Below are positions 4,314 to 11,774 of a stretch of 12,227 nt of DNA, in pieces (position 1 is the first letter of the stretch; each line of letters begins with the position of its first letter). The notes beneath the pieces were generated by a model. That model saw only the letters and a list, made by a program, of their open reading frames with translations. It did no database searches and was not told the DNA's origin. The position numbers were made by a program, and so were the translations under genes. This DNA comes from Brevundimonas sp. (GTDB taxonomy: Bacteria > Pseudomonadota > Alphaproteobacteria > Caulobacterales > Caulobacteraceae). Location: assembly GCA_015234495.1 (NCBI GenBank), contig JADGMZ010000341.1, positions 1 through 12,227 on the forward strand, written 5' to 3'.

Positions 4314-6767
4314 TCAATATCCTGTACCGCCGAAAGTGGCGAGGGTTAGGCGCACATAAGGGCCTTCCGAGGGGCCGGAGGGCCGTACGCTGGTGTTGTC
4401 GCGCCGCCAGCCGAGCTCGAAACGGAAGCAGTCGTCATCGAACAGCAGGCCAATCTCGGACTGGACCAGATAGCCCGGATCGGGCTGGCCCGGGCGCGGG
4501 GTCCGTTCGAGGTCAGCGATCCCCGAGAAGGCCACCCCCCAGTTGCCGTACACGAACTGTTGTCCAGCCAGCTGGAGGAATTCGTAGTTGCGGTTGTTGG
4601 GCCCGGCCAACGGGTTGGAACGATCGAGGATGTAGCTGACGGTGGCCAGGTTGCGCCGCCCCCAGCGACCGTCGACGGCGATCTCGGCGCGCCGGACATT
4701 GCCCGCCGAGTCGATCGTCGCATGCCCCCATCCGCGGATCCGGTCGGACGGCGAGAAGTCGCCCTGGACAACCCAGTCGGAGGTGTCGGAAGCGAGGCCG
4801 GTCGGATCGTACAGGTCGCCCGGCGCATCCGGCACCGGGGCGAGGAAACCGGGCTCCTCGTCCGATCGGAAGCTGCGTCCGATGAACAGGCTGGCCTGCC
4901 GGCCCTCGTCCCAGCGCAGGGTGGCGCGCGCCCCGGCGGTGAACCGCAGCCCCCCCTCCAGGAGGTCATAGCCGGGGAACCGGTCGACCCGGAACAGCGA
5001 GCTTTCATCGAGTTCGATCGTTGCGCTGTCCTCATTGGGCAGGCGGGGATCGAGATCGGGATCGGTCGAGATCGACAGCTGCGCCATCGGCTCGACGATC
5101 ATGTCCGCGCCGCCGAAACGACGGATGAGGGGATAGCTGACATCGACGCCGGCGGTGGCGCGCCCGCGGCCGATCTCCTCCTCGTCCAGCCCCAGAAGAG
5201 GCGGCAGGTCCGCCACCGAATAGAGATCGGCCCGCAGGTCGACGAACGGATCCCAGCGCACGCCGGCGGCCGAGACCATGCTCTTGCGCCAGTCGAGCTG
5301 GGCCGAGACGCGGCGACTGTCGACGCCGGGCAGGCCGAAGGTCGGGCCGGCCGGGAGGATCTGGGGGCGCAGCACCGGGCTGCCGACGTAGTCGTCGCGG
5401 GTGAGCGACACGGCCGAGCCGCGCAGGCGCAGCCGCCCGCCGAACACCGGACCGTCCGGCTCCCAGCGCGCCTCGACGAGCGGGGCGACCACGGGCAGGG
5501 CCCCGTCGCGCTCGAACTCGTTGAGGGCGGGGGTCACCGGATCGAACCGGGCCACCCGCAGGCTCTGCAGGGTGAAGGCGGCGACCGAGACATAGGACCG
5601 GTCGGTCTGATGCTCGGCGTAGAGCTGGCTGATCAGTCGCCGCTGGTCGCCGTAGTACAGGCCGTTGTCCTGGTAGGGGTCGCGAACGTCGTAGCGGTCG
5701 AACAGCGTCTTGTCCGAGGTCCGCTCAGCCGTGAAACCCCAGCGCCACGGCCCTTCCGGGTCGAAGCGGCCGTGACCGAGAAAATAGCTCCGGCTGGTGC
5801 GGTCGCCGAATTTGACGTTGCTCTCGGCGTCGCCGTCGCCGTCGAGATCGAAGTCGCCGAAATTGCGCTCGTAGGTGTAGCCGCCGCGCAGGACCACGGT
5901 TCCGTCGACGAACCGGCGGCGCCATTGCAGGTTCAGCAGCGGCGCGACCCGGCTGTTGATCTGCGGGCTGATCAGCCAGTCCTCGGACGGCGAGACGACC
6001 TGCAGGTAGGGAAGCTCGAGGCTCAGCCCCCGGCCCTCGTCGTAGCTGGGGCTCGGCACCAGGAAGCCGGAAGCCCGCTCGACAGTCGGGTCGGGATGGG
6101 CGAACCAGGGCAGGTAGAAGACCGGCACGCCGCCGACCCGGAACACGGCGTTGCGATACAGCACCGCCCGCAATTCCTCGTCCTGGACGACCTTCTCCGC
6201 CTGGATGGCGATGCTCGGCTCCTTCGGGTCGCCGTTGGCGTCGCAGATGGGGCAGGGGGTGAACAGGGCATAGTTGAGCTCGTTGACGTTCTCGCTGCGG
6301 CGCACGGCCGTGGCCGCCATCAGGCTGGCCCCGTTGCGGAAACGGGTGGCGAAATCGACGGCCACGCCGGCCCTGAGGTTGGAATCGAGCTCCAGATGGC
6401 TGGCGAAGACCCGGTTGCCTTCGGGATCGACGAACTCGACCCGGTCATCGGCCGTGGCCACCCCCAGATTGAGGTCGTAGGTCAGCCGTCCAGCCCGCAG
6501 GGTGGTGTTGCGGAAACGGGCCAGCACACGTTCCCCGTCGCCGCTCGCCGAGATGACGTCGCCGTCGCGAGCAGCGGTATCGGCCTCGATGTAGACGCCG
6601 TCCGGCGGCAGACCGTCCTGTCCAGGCTGGGCCTCGGGAGACGGCGGGGGCGCCGCCGCTTCCTGGGCCAGGGCCGAGCCGCTCCAGCAGGCCAGCCCTA
6701 CGACAGCAGCCCCGGCCAGAAGCCGGAGTCGCAGGGCTCCCGTATCGGCGCGGCGGTCACGCGGCAT
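4314..6767 (-). CDS. lptD: LPS-assembly protein LptD, outer-membrane beta-barrel
   Basis: LptD, with the lipoprotein LptE, inserts lipopolysaccharide into the outer leaflet of the outer membrane. The 817-aa product has a signal peptide (hydrophobic about 12-30, SALA/Q cut after A34), a periplasmic LptA/OstA-like beta-jellyroll (about 57-160), and a long beta-barrel domain (about 230-817) with many alternating aromatic strands and a C-terminal segment ending in TFGGTGY. Mature cysteines are only C172 and C175 (TPCPICDANG) and C780 (DDDCF), unlike the four of E. coli LptD. An acidic loop DLDGDGDAE lies near residues 307-315. The ATG at 6767 has a weak SD; lptG ends 46 nt upstream. It sits between the permease genes and surA, so successive parts of the LPS export route are co-transcribed. 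Confidence 0.95.
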   Translation of the reverse strand: MPRDRRADTGALRLRLLAGAAVVGLACWSGSALAQEAAAPPPSPEAQPGQDGLPPDGVYIEADTAARDGDVISASGDGERVLARFRNTTLRAGRLTYDLNLGVATADDRVEFVDPEGNRVFASHLELDSNLRAGVAVDFATRFRNGASLMAATAVRRSENVNELNYALFTPCPICDANGDPKEPSIAIQAEKVVQDEELRAVLYRNAVFRVGGVPVFYLPWFAHPDPTVERASGFLVPSPSYDEGRGLSLELPYLQVVSPSEDWLISPQINSRVAPLLNLQWRRRFVDGTVVLRGGYTYERNFGDFDLDGDGDAESNVKFGDRTSRSYFLGHGRFDPEGPWRWGFTAERTSDKTLFDRYDVRDPYQDNGLYYGDQRRLISQLYAEHQTDRSYVSVAAFTLQSLRVARFDPVTPALNEFERDGALPVVAPLVEARWEPDGPVFGGRLRLRGSAVSLTRDDYVGSPVLRPQILPAGPTFGLPGVDSRRVSAQLDWRKSMVSAAGVRWDPFVDLRADLYSVADLPPLLGLDEEEIGRGRATAGVDVSYPLIRRFGGADMIVEPMAQLSISTDPDLDPRLPNEDSATIELDESSLFRVDRFPGYDLLEGGLRFTAGARATLRWDEGRQASLFIGRSFRSDEEPGFLAPVPDAPGDLYDPTGLASDTSDWVVQGDFSPSDRIRGWGHATIDSAGNVRRAEIAVDGRWGRRNLATVSYILDRSNPLAGPNNRNYEFLQLAGQQFVYGNWGVAFSGIADLERTPRPGQPDPGYLVQSEIGLLFDDDCFRFELGWRRDNTSVRPSGPSEGPYVRLTLATFGGTGY

Positions 6768-6813
6768 TCAGGCTCACTCGGTGGACGACGGGGACGGCGG
6801 GCGGGAGCTTCGC

Positions 6814-7932
6814 TTAGCCGTCTTCGGTATAGAACAGCAAGGTGAAGGCGGCGAGCGCCGTGAGCAAGGGCGGCAGCCAGGCGGCCAGCCACGGCGGTAT
6901 CACCTCGGCGGAGCCGAAGGCCGAGGCCGCCTGGTTGACGAAGAAGAAGCCGAACCCCAGCACCACGGCGGCGACCGTCATCCGGGCCAGATCCCCCAGC
7001 CGCATCAGGCGCAGGGAGAAGGCGGCGGCGAGAATGGACATGGCGGCGAACATGAGCGGCGTGGCCAGCAACTGCTGCAGCCGCAGGCGGTAGGCCGTGG
7101 TCGAGAAACCCGCCGCCTCGACGCGCGCGATCTGGCCCGGAAGTGACCAGAACGGCGTCGACTGCGGCCGCGCGAACCTTTCGAAGGCCTCCTCGTCGGC
7201 CAGGCTCGAAAGCAGGTCGAGGGTCTCGTAGCGGACGGCGCGCTGGCCGATCTGGGCGCCGACGGCGTCGACCAACCGCCAGCGGCCCGCGCTGAGAGAG
7301 GCCGAGGCGGCGTCGATCCGCTCGCGGAAGGTGCGATGGCCGTCGCCGTCATTGGCGTAGATGAAGAAGGTGACGCCGAGCAGGCGGGCGTTGGCGCGAT
7401 CCTGCCGTTCGGCCCGGATGACCATCTGGCGGGTGTCGTCGCCTTCGCGGATCCACACGGCCTCGGCCGCTGCGGCGGCGCCGGACAGGCGGGTCCGCTC
7501 GCGCTGGAACAGCCCGTCGGCGGAGGCGGCGAGGGGGCCCAGGGCGGTTACGGTGACGATTCCGAACAGAAAGGCGGCGCCGGCCGCCGGCAGCACGAAG
7601 CGCCAGGCCGACAGGCCCGCGGCGCGCATGGCGATCAGTTCGCTGCGGCGGTTGAGGCTGACAAAGGCGGCGAGGGTGCCGAACAGGAAGACGAACGGCA
7701 GCAACTGGATGATCACCTGCGGCGATTTCAACAGCATCAGGCCAAGCGTCCGCGCCGCCGACAGATCGACGTCCGATCCGATCCCGCGGGATATCTCGAC
7801 AAAATCGATCAGCATGATCAGGGCGGCGATGACCCCCAGGGCCACCGCCAGCGACCGCGCCTGCTGGACCAGCACATAGCGCTCGATCCGGCCGAGCCGG
7901 AACCAGCCGGGGACGCCGTCCTCGCCGCTCAT
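6814..7932 (-). CDS. lptG: LPS export ABC transporter permease LptG
   Basis: LptG is one of the two permeases of the LptB2FG ATP-driven complex, which extracts LPS from the inner membrane and passes it to the LptC/LptA bridge. The 372-aa product shows the YjgP/YjgQ layout: membrane segments near residues 26-46, 66-92 and 110-132, a periplasmic beta-jellyroll of about 150 residues (135-285), then segments near 288-308, 318-340 and 345-368. The cytoplasmic coupling helix after segment 2 reads RRSELIAMRAAGLS (95-108), typical of the family. The ATG at 7932 has GAGG 5 nt upstream and overlaps the lptF stop as ATGA, which fits equal production of the two partners. LptG rather than LptF is assigned by its second position in the pair and its sequence. 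Confidence 0.93.
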   Translation of the reverse strand: MSGEDGVPGWFRLGRIERYVLVQQARSLAVALGVIAALIMLIDFVEISRGIGSDVDLSAARTLGLMLLKSPQVIIQLLPFVFLFGTLAAFVSLNRRSELIAMRAAGLSAWRFVLPAAGAAFLFGIVTVTALGPLAASADGLFQRERTRLSGAAAAAEAVWIREGDDTRQMVIRAERQDRANARLLGVTFFIYANDGDGHRTFRERIDAASASLSAGRWRLVDAVGAQIGQRAVRYETLDLLSSLADEEAFERFARPQSTPFWSLPGQIARVEAAGFSTTAYRLRLQQLLATPLMFAAMSILAAAFSLRLMRLGDLARMTVAAVVLGFGFFFVNQAASAFGSAEVIPPWLAAWLPPLLTALAAFTLLFYTEDG

Positions 7933-9062
7933 GCGAACCTCGCCCTGAGACGCTCATAGGCGGGCCACGTGCGCCGGCGCCGGGGCTTCAGCGCCCGGAA
8001 CAGCAGGCGCAGGGCGATGGCCGTGCCGGCGACGGGCAGCAGGTACTGAAAGACGTTAAGCCAGCCGTTCCAGGCGCTGGCGGCGACGATCCCGTAGCCG
8101 ACGATGCGGATGATCAGAAAGGCGCCGGCCACCCTGGCGATGCGCAGGCTGTAGCCGGTGCGGCTGAACTGACCGCCGAGGATGGCCGAAAGGGCCATGG
8201 CCATGGCCAGCAGGGCGTAGAGGGGCGCCGAGAGGCGGGAATGCGCCTCGGCCCTGAGCTCGCCGGCCGGCCCGATCCGCTCCAGATCCCGGGGCGACGG
8301 GTTGAGGAGCTGGGTCAGATAGAGGTCCGACGGCTTGTAGCGGATGGTGTCGGTCACCTCGGAATACTGGCCCAGAGGGACGTCCTGGCGGCCGAACGAC
8401 AGGTGCTCCAGCACCCCGCGGCTGGAGTAGCGCTGCCACGAGCCGTCGATCAGGGTCAGGATCGGTTCGCCGTCGATGCGCGAGAAGCGGGCCTCGGCCG
8501 CGTCCCAGGTCGTGACCCGGTCGTCCTCGGCCTGGTAGATGAAGATGTTCTTCAGCAGGCCGTTCTGCTCGATCTGCTGGACATAGACGGTGAGGCCTTC
8601 GGGGCCCTGGACGAAGCGCCCTTCCTCGACCAGCAGGGCGGCCAGGTCGGTGCGCACGGCGAAGGCCTCGGCGCGCGCCTGGCGCTGGGCCCACGGCTGC
8701 ACGAGCGTGGTGATGAGCAGGGTCAGGACGGCGGCGATCACGGCGATACGGACCGCCGGGCGAATCGCCGACCAGCGCGTCACGCCGGAGGCGAAGATGG
8801 CGGTCAGCTCCTGCTCGCGTTGCAACCGGGTCAGGGCGATCAGGGCGCCGACAAACAGGCCGATCGGGATGATTACCGCCAGAAGTTGAGGGACGGCGAG
8901 CAGGGTCAGCTTGACCATCACCCAGACGCTCTGGCCGCGTTCGACGATAACCTCCAGTTGATCGAGGCTCTGGCTCAGGATGCCGATTCCGGCCAGCGCG
9001 GCGCACGCTCCGACGACGGGACGGGCGATCTGGCGAAAAAGATAGCCTTGAATCAGGGTCAT
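7929..9062 (-). CDS. lptF: LPS export ABC transporter permease LptF
   Basis: LptF is the partner permease of LptG in LptB2FG. The 377-aa product has membrane segments near residues 12-32, 52-78 and 100-122, a periplasmic jellyroll (about 125-270), and segments near 278-297, 308-330 and 336-357. The coupling region reads REQELTAIFASGVTRW (82-97). The ATG at 9062 (MTLIQGYLFRQ) is chosen because the family starts with this motif. A longer frame reaches 9221, but it would run through the promoter region and into divergent pepA. There is no Shine-Dalgarno upstream; the local minus-strand sequence is TTTCCTCCGTTT. It is the first gene of the minus-strand block, and lptB is not in the window. Confidence 0.93.
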   Translation of the reverse strand: MTLIQGYLFRQIARPVVGACAALAGIGILSQSLDQLEVIVERGQSVWVMVKLTLLAVPQLLAVIIPIGLFVGALIALTRLQREQELTAIFASGVTRWSAIRPAVRIAVIAAVLTLLITTLVQPWAQRQARAEAFAVRTDLAALLVEEGRFVQGPEGLTVYVQQIEQNGLLKNIFIYQAEDDRVTTWDAAEARFSRIDGEPILTLIDGSWQRYSSRGVLEHLSFGRQDVPLGQYSEVTDTIRYKPSDLYLTQLLNPSPRDLERIGPAGELRAEAHSRLSAPLYALLAMAMALSAILGGQFSRTGYSLRIARVAGAFLIIRIVGYGIVAASAWNGWLNVFQYLLPVAGTAIALRLLFRALKPRRRRTWPAYERLRARFA

Positions 9063-9081
9063 AAACGGAGGAAATCGCCCG

Positions 9082-9135
9082 TTGCAGGCGGCGGCCGGAA
9101 CGCCTCTAATACACATCCCCGCGCATCGGCGACAG
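9082..9135. promoter_or_regulatory. putative overlapping divergent promoters of lptF and pepA
   Basis: The 131-bp gap between the divergent genes must hold both promoters. On the minus strand CTGTCGC (9135-9129) and TATTAG (9111-9106) are 17 bp apart and face lptF. On the plus strand TTGCAG (9082-9087) and TAATAC (9107-9112, within TCTAATAC, similar to the Caulobacter GCTANAWC -10) face pepA with a long 19-bp spacer. The two -10 elements would use the same bases, so the promoters would compete. The elements are only partial matches. Confidence 0.3.
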
Positions 9136-9193
9136 GCGCCCGCGCGACCCCTGTAAGCAAGACCGGGCCCGGCAAACCCGGCTGGAGTAGTCC

Positions 9194-10669
9194 ATGAAGA
9201 TCGAGTTCGTCGCCTCTGCAAGCAAGGCCGAGGTGCTGGCCGTCCTGGTTCACGAGGGCCGCGTCTTTCACGGAATGGGCGCCGAGCTCGACGCCGCCGC
9301 CTCGGGCGGTCTGACCCGTGCGATGAACGCCAGCCGCTTCACCGGCGGCTCGAACAGCACGCTCGTGGTCGCGGCCCCGTCGGGCGTCGACGCGAGCACC
9401 ATCGTGCTGACCGGCGGCGGAGAGGCCGCAAAGTTCGACGATCTGGCGCTGGAGGCGGCCGCGGGGGCGGCCTATCACGCCGTCAAGCTGTCGGGCGCCA
9501 CGTCCCTGACCATCGACGCCCAGGCCCTGTCCGCCGACCAGGCCGCCCGCGCCGCCTTCGCGGCCCGGCTGGCGGGGTATCGCTTCCTGAAATACCGGAC
9601 CACGCTCAAGCCCGAGAAGACGCCGTCCATCGAGGCCATCAAGGTCGTCGCCGCCGACGTGAAGGCCGCCCAGGCGGCCTATGACAGGCTGGCCCCGGTG
9701 GCCGAGGCGGTCGAGTTCGCGCGCGACCTGGTCAGCGAGCCGGCCAACGTCCTGTATCCGGAAGAGTACGCCAGCCGCGTCAAGGCGCTGGAGAAGCTGG
9801 GCCTCGAGGTCGAGATCCTCGGCGAGAAGGAACTTGAGAAGCTCGGCTTCCGCACCCTGCTGGCCGTCGGCCAGGGCAGCGTGCGCGAGAGCCAGGTCGC
9901 CATCATGAAGTGGAACGGCGGCGCCAAGGGCGACCAGCCGATCGCCTTCGTCGGCAAGGGCGTCTGCTTCGACACAGGCGGCATCTCCATCAAGCCCTCC
10001 GACGGCATGGAGGAGATGAAGTGGGACATGGGCGGCTCGGCGGCGGTTGCGGGCCTGATGCACGCGCTGGCGGGCCGCAAGGCCAGGGTCAACGCCGTCG
10101 GCGTCATCGGCCTGGTCGAGAACATGCCTGACGGCGCGGCCCAGCGCCCGGGCGACGTGGTCATGTCGCTGTCCGGCCAGTCGGTCGAGGTGCTCAACAC
10201 CGACGCCGAGGGCCGTCTCGTCCTGGCCGACTGCCTCTGGTACACCCAGGAGCGGTTCAAGCCGAAATTCATGCTCGACCTGGCGACGCTGACCGGCGCC
10301 ATGATCGTGGCCCTCGGCCTGGAATACGCCGGCGTGTTCTCGAACTCGGACGAGCTGGCGAACAACTTCCTCGCCGCAGCCCCCAAGGTCGGCGAGAACG
10401 CCTGGCGGATGCCGATCCCGGCCGCCTACGAACGTCACATCGACAGCCCGATCGCGGATGTGAAGAACACCGGCAACGGCCGCGCCGGCGGCTCGATCAC
10501 CGCCGCCCTGTTCCTGCAGCGCTTCACCAACGGCGTGCCGTGGGCGCACATCGACATCGCCCCGACGGCCTGGATCAAGGACAGCAAGAACCCGACCGTG
10601 CCCGACGGCGCCGTGGGCTGGGGCGTACGCACCCTGGACCGCATGGTGGCCGACTCCTACGAGACCTGA
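9194..10669 (+). CDS. pepA: leucyl aminopeptidase (M17 family)
   Basis: PepA is a cytosolic hexameric dizinc/dimanganese exopeptidase that removes N-terminal residues, Leu preferentially. In some bacteria it also binds DNA in site-specific recombination and carAB control. The 491-aa product has the N-terminal macro-like domain (1-150) and the catalytic domain with VGKGVCFDTGGISIKP (253-268), KWDMGGSAAV (276-285) and the signature NTDAEGRL (335-342). The expected metal and catalytic residues are present: K255, D260, K267, D278, D337, E339 and R341. The ATG at 9194 has GGAG 6 nt upstream. It diverges from lptF and ends before a strong terminator. In E. coli holC follows pepA in the same direction; here holC faces it. 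Confidence 0.97.
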   Translation: MKIEFVASASKAEVLAVLVHEGRVFHGMGAELDAAASGGLTRAMNASRFTGGSNSTLVVAAPSGVDASTIVLTGGGEAAKFDDLALEAAAGAAYHAVKLSGATSLTIDAQALSADQAARAAFAARLAGYRFLKYRTTLKPEKTPSIEAIKVVAADVKAAQAAYDRLAPVAEAVEFARDLVSEPANVLYPEEYASRVKALEKLGLEVEILGEKELEKLGFRTLLAVGQGSVRESQVAIMKWNGGAKGDQPIAFVGKGVCFDTGGISIKPSDGMEEMKWDMGGSAAVAGLMHALAGRKARVNAVGVIGLVENMPDGAAQRPGDVVMSLSGQSVEVLNTDAEGRLVLADCLWYTQERFKPKFMLDLATLTGAMIVALGLEYAGVFSNSDELANNFLAAAPKVGENAWRMPIPAAYERHIDSPIADVKNTGNGRAGGSITAALFLQRFTNGVPWAHIDIAPTAWIKDSKNPTVPDGAVGWGVRTLDRMVADSYET

Positions 10670-10692
10670 GGCGCCTTGCAGCCAGACGGACG

Positions 10693-10725
10693 ACGACCGG
10701 CGGGGCCTGCTCCGCCGGTCGTTTT
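10693..10725 (+). terminator. Rho-independent terminator of pepA
   Basis: A perfect 11-bp stem pairs ACGACCGGCGG (10693-10703) with CCGCCGGTCGT (10712-10722) around an 8-nt loop and runs into TTTT (10722-10725). It begins 24 nt after the pepA stop. Confidence 0.9.
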
Positions 10726-10731
10726 CACATT

Positions 10732-10813
10732 GGAGTCAGGCGACCAGTTGCCGGTGATTTCGACCAGTCCACGGCGGCCTGAGATGGGAGTCATCCGGCC
10801 ATTTCGACCAGTC
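10732..10813. repeat. imperfect direct repeats, possible insertion-sequence end remnant
   Basis: ATTTCGACCAGTC occurs at 10757-10769 and again at 10801-10813. Each copy is preceded by GGAGTCA (10732-10738, 10787-10793) and a CCGG. Several short direct repeats of this kind, read on the other strand as GACTGGTCGAAAT, recall the multiple terminal repeats of IS21-family elements. No transposase or matching second end is present, so the origin is a guess; the repeats themselves are seen directly. Confidence 0.4.
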
Positions 10814-10829
10814 AGAGTCCGCGGGTCCG

Positions 10830-10847
10830 GCGCCGGCAATCCGGCGC
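10830..10847 (-). terminator. GC-rich hairpin after the I78-like array (possible weak terminator)
   Basis: A perfect 7-bp stem, GCGCCGG (10830-10836) with CCGGCGC (10841-10847), has a 4-nt loop and lies 7 nt beyond the stop of the last lipoprotein gene on the minus strand. No T-run follows, so it may only stabilise the transcript end or cooperate with Rho. Confidence 0.3.
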
Positions 10848-10854
10848 GCGGGGA

Positions 10855-11205
10855 TCAGCCGCAGCTGAGGCGGACCACCTTGCGGCTATCGGGATCGATC
10901 TCGATGTTGAGGCGGTCCGGACGCAGGTCCTGGGTGACGGGCTGGCCGGTCTCGAACACCCGCCAGTCGGCGCCGGCGGGGGGCGGCGGCAGGTCCGACC
11001 GGGCGCGACCGATCCAGTCCTGGCGCCCGGCTGCGCCGCAGGCGTCGTCGGGCGTCGGGGCGGCGGGCTCAGCTGGTTCCGACGGCGGCGTGGGCCGGGG
11101 CCCGGACGCCGCGGGCGACTGGTCCGCAGGGGACGCCGGCGGGGTCTGTTCGGAACAGGCCGCCAGCGCCGCAATGGCGGCGACGGACAGGACGATCAGC
11201 CGCAA
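10855..11205 (-). CDS. I78-like peptidase inhibitor lipoprotein, no CxxC (array gene 4 of 4)
   Basis: The 116-aa product has a lipoprotein signal peptide with lipobox LAAC (C17 as lipidated Cys), a long Pro/Ala/Ser linker (20-55), and a C-terminal domain like peptidase-inhibitor family I78: C56, then WIGRARSDL, then PVTQDLRPDRLNIEID and a final SCG (C115). I78 members are small serine-protease inhibitors in which an N-terminal and a C-terminal Cys can pair. This copy keeps those two but lacks the CTTCP of its three neighbours. The start is TTG at 11205, supported by AGGAGG (11216-11211) exactly 5 nt upstream; it overlaps the previous gene by 10 nt. The linker suggests the domain is held away from the membrane. 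Inhibition of a protease is inferred from the family only. Confidence 0.75.
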   Translation of the reverse strand: MRLIVLSVAAIAALAACSEQTPPASPADQSPAASGPRPTPPSEPAEPAAPTPDDACGAAGRQDWIGRARSDLPPPPAGADWRVFETGQPVTQDLRPDRLNIEIDPDSRKVVRLSCG

Positions 11206-11468
11206 TCCACCCTCCTGATGATGCCGGTCGCCTGGTCAAAGCGGACATTGAGACGGTCGGGGCGGAGATCCCTGGTCGTCGGGCAGGTCGTGCAGACGAT
11301 CCGGACATTGGCGTCGGCCGGAAAGCTGACCGCGCCCACATGCGTGCCGACCAGGGACTGATTGGCCGCGGCGTCGCAGCGTTGAGGGCCGGACCCGCCG
11401 GGCGCCCCGGCCACGGGGGCGCAGGCGGCCAGCGCCAGGACAGAGGCGATCGGGAGCCCGCGGATCAT
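11196..11468 (-). CDS. I78-like lipoprotein with CTTCP motif (array gene 3 of 4)
   Basis: The 90-aa product has a short lipoprotein signal ending LALAAC (C16 lipidated), a small Gly/Pro linker, and an I78-like domain: C31, SLVG (38-41), the CxxC motif CTTCP (C59, C62), DLRPDRLNVRFDQATGIIRRV and a final DCG (C89). The start ATG at 11468 overlaps the preceding gene's stop as ATGA; a longer open frame upstream belongs to the neighbour in another frame. It is the shortest member of the array. Export and lipidation are clear from the sequence; whether it inhibits a protease is inferred from the family. Confidence 0.75.
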   Translation of the reverse strand: MIRGLPIASVLALAACAPVAGAPGGSGPQRCDAAANQSLVGTHVGAVSFPADANVRIVCTTCPTTRDLRPDRLNVRFDQATGIIRRVDCG

Positions 11469-11758
11469 CCGCAGCGCACCTCGCGGATCACCCCGGTCGA
11501 CTGGTCGAAGAAGATGTTCAGCCGGGCGGGGTTGTAGTCCATCGTCACCGGACAGGTGGTGCAGGTCACACGCCAGGTCTCGCCGGCGGGCGGCGCCGGA
11601 AGCTCGGTGCGGTTGCGGCCGAGAAAGCGCTGATACTGATCGGCCTTGCACTGGGTCGGCCCGTCGCCGGGCGGCATGGGGCCCGGGCCGTCGGCGACCG
11701 GGGCGCAGGCCGTGGCCAGCAGGGCGGCGGCGGCGAGGCCGGGAAGGGGAAGTTTCAT
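11465..11758 (-). CDS. I78-like lipoprotein with CTTCP motif (array gene 2 of 4)
   Basis: The 97-aa product has signal MKLPLPGLAAAALLATAC (C18 lipidated), a Pro/Gly linker (20-35), then C37, FLG (45-47), PAPPAGETWRV, CTTCP (C66, C69), MDYNPARLNIFFDQSTGVIREV and the final RCG (C96). The start ATG at 11758 has AGGAG 8 nt upstream and lies 16 nt after the stop of the previous gene. It is closest to that gene: the DNA shares GAAGAAGATGTTCAG and CAGGTGGTGCAGGTCAC at a constant 310-bp offset, pointing to tandem duplication. The family suggests a protease inhibitor on the periplasmic or outer-membrane face. Confidence 0.8.
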   Translation of the reverse strand: MKLPLPGLAAAALLATACAPVADGPGPMPPGDGPTQCKADQYQRFLGRNRTELPAPPAGETWRVTCTTCPVTMDYNPARLNIFFDQSTGVIREVRCG

Positions 11759-11774
11759 CGGGGCGTCTCCTGGA

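Noticed and set aside
3027..4349. 440-codon open frame on the plus strand opposite surA
   Set aside because: Antisense shadow in GC-rich DNA; Leu/Gly/Arg/Asp/His-rich with no recognisable domain or ribosome site.
4560..6845. 761-codon open frame on the plus strand opposite lptD
   Set aside because: It is antisense to a well-supported gene, has the low-complexity Gly/Arg/Ala/Val/Gln-rich make-up of a GC-rich shadow frame, and shows no domain.
9063..9221. N-terminal extension of lptF by 53 codons
   Set aside because: It would run through the whole divergent promoter region and overlap pepA, and the extra residues are unlike the LptF family, which begins at MTLIQGYLFRQ.
9059..10549. 496-codon open frame on the minus strand opposite pepA
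   Set aside because: It lies across pepA, whose catalytic residues are all intact, and its own sequence is Gly/Ala/Arg/Asp/His-rich without family features.
11469..11651. Upstream extension of the third I78-like gene
   Set aside because: It is the neighbour gene read in another frame. The ATG at 11468 gives a proper lipoprotein signal and an ATGA junction.
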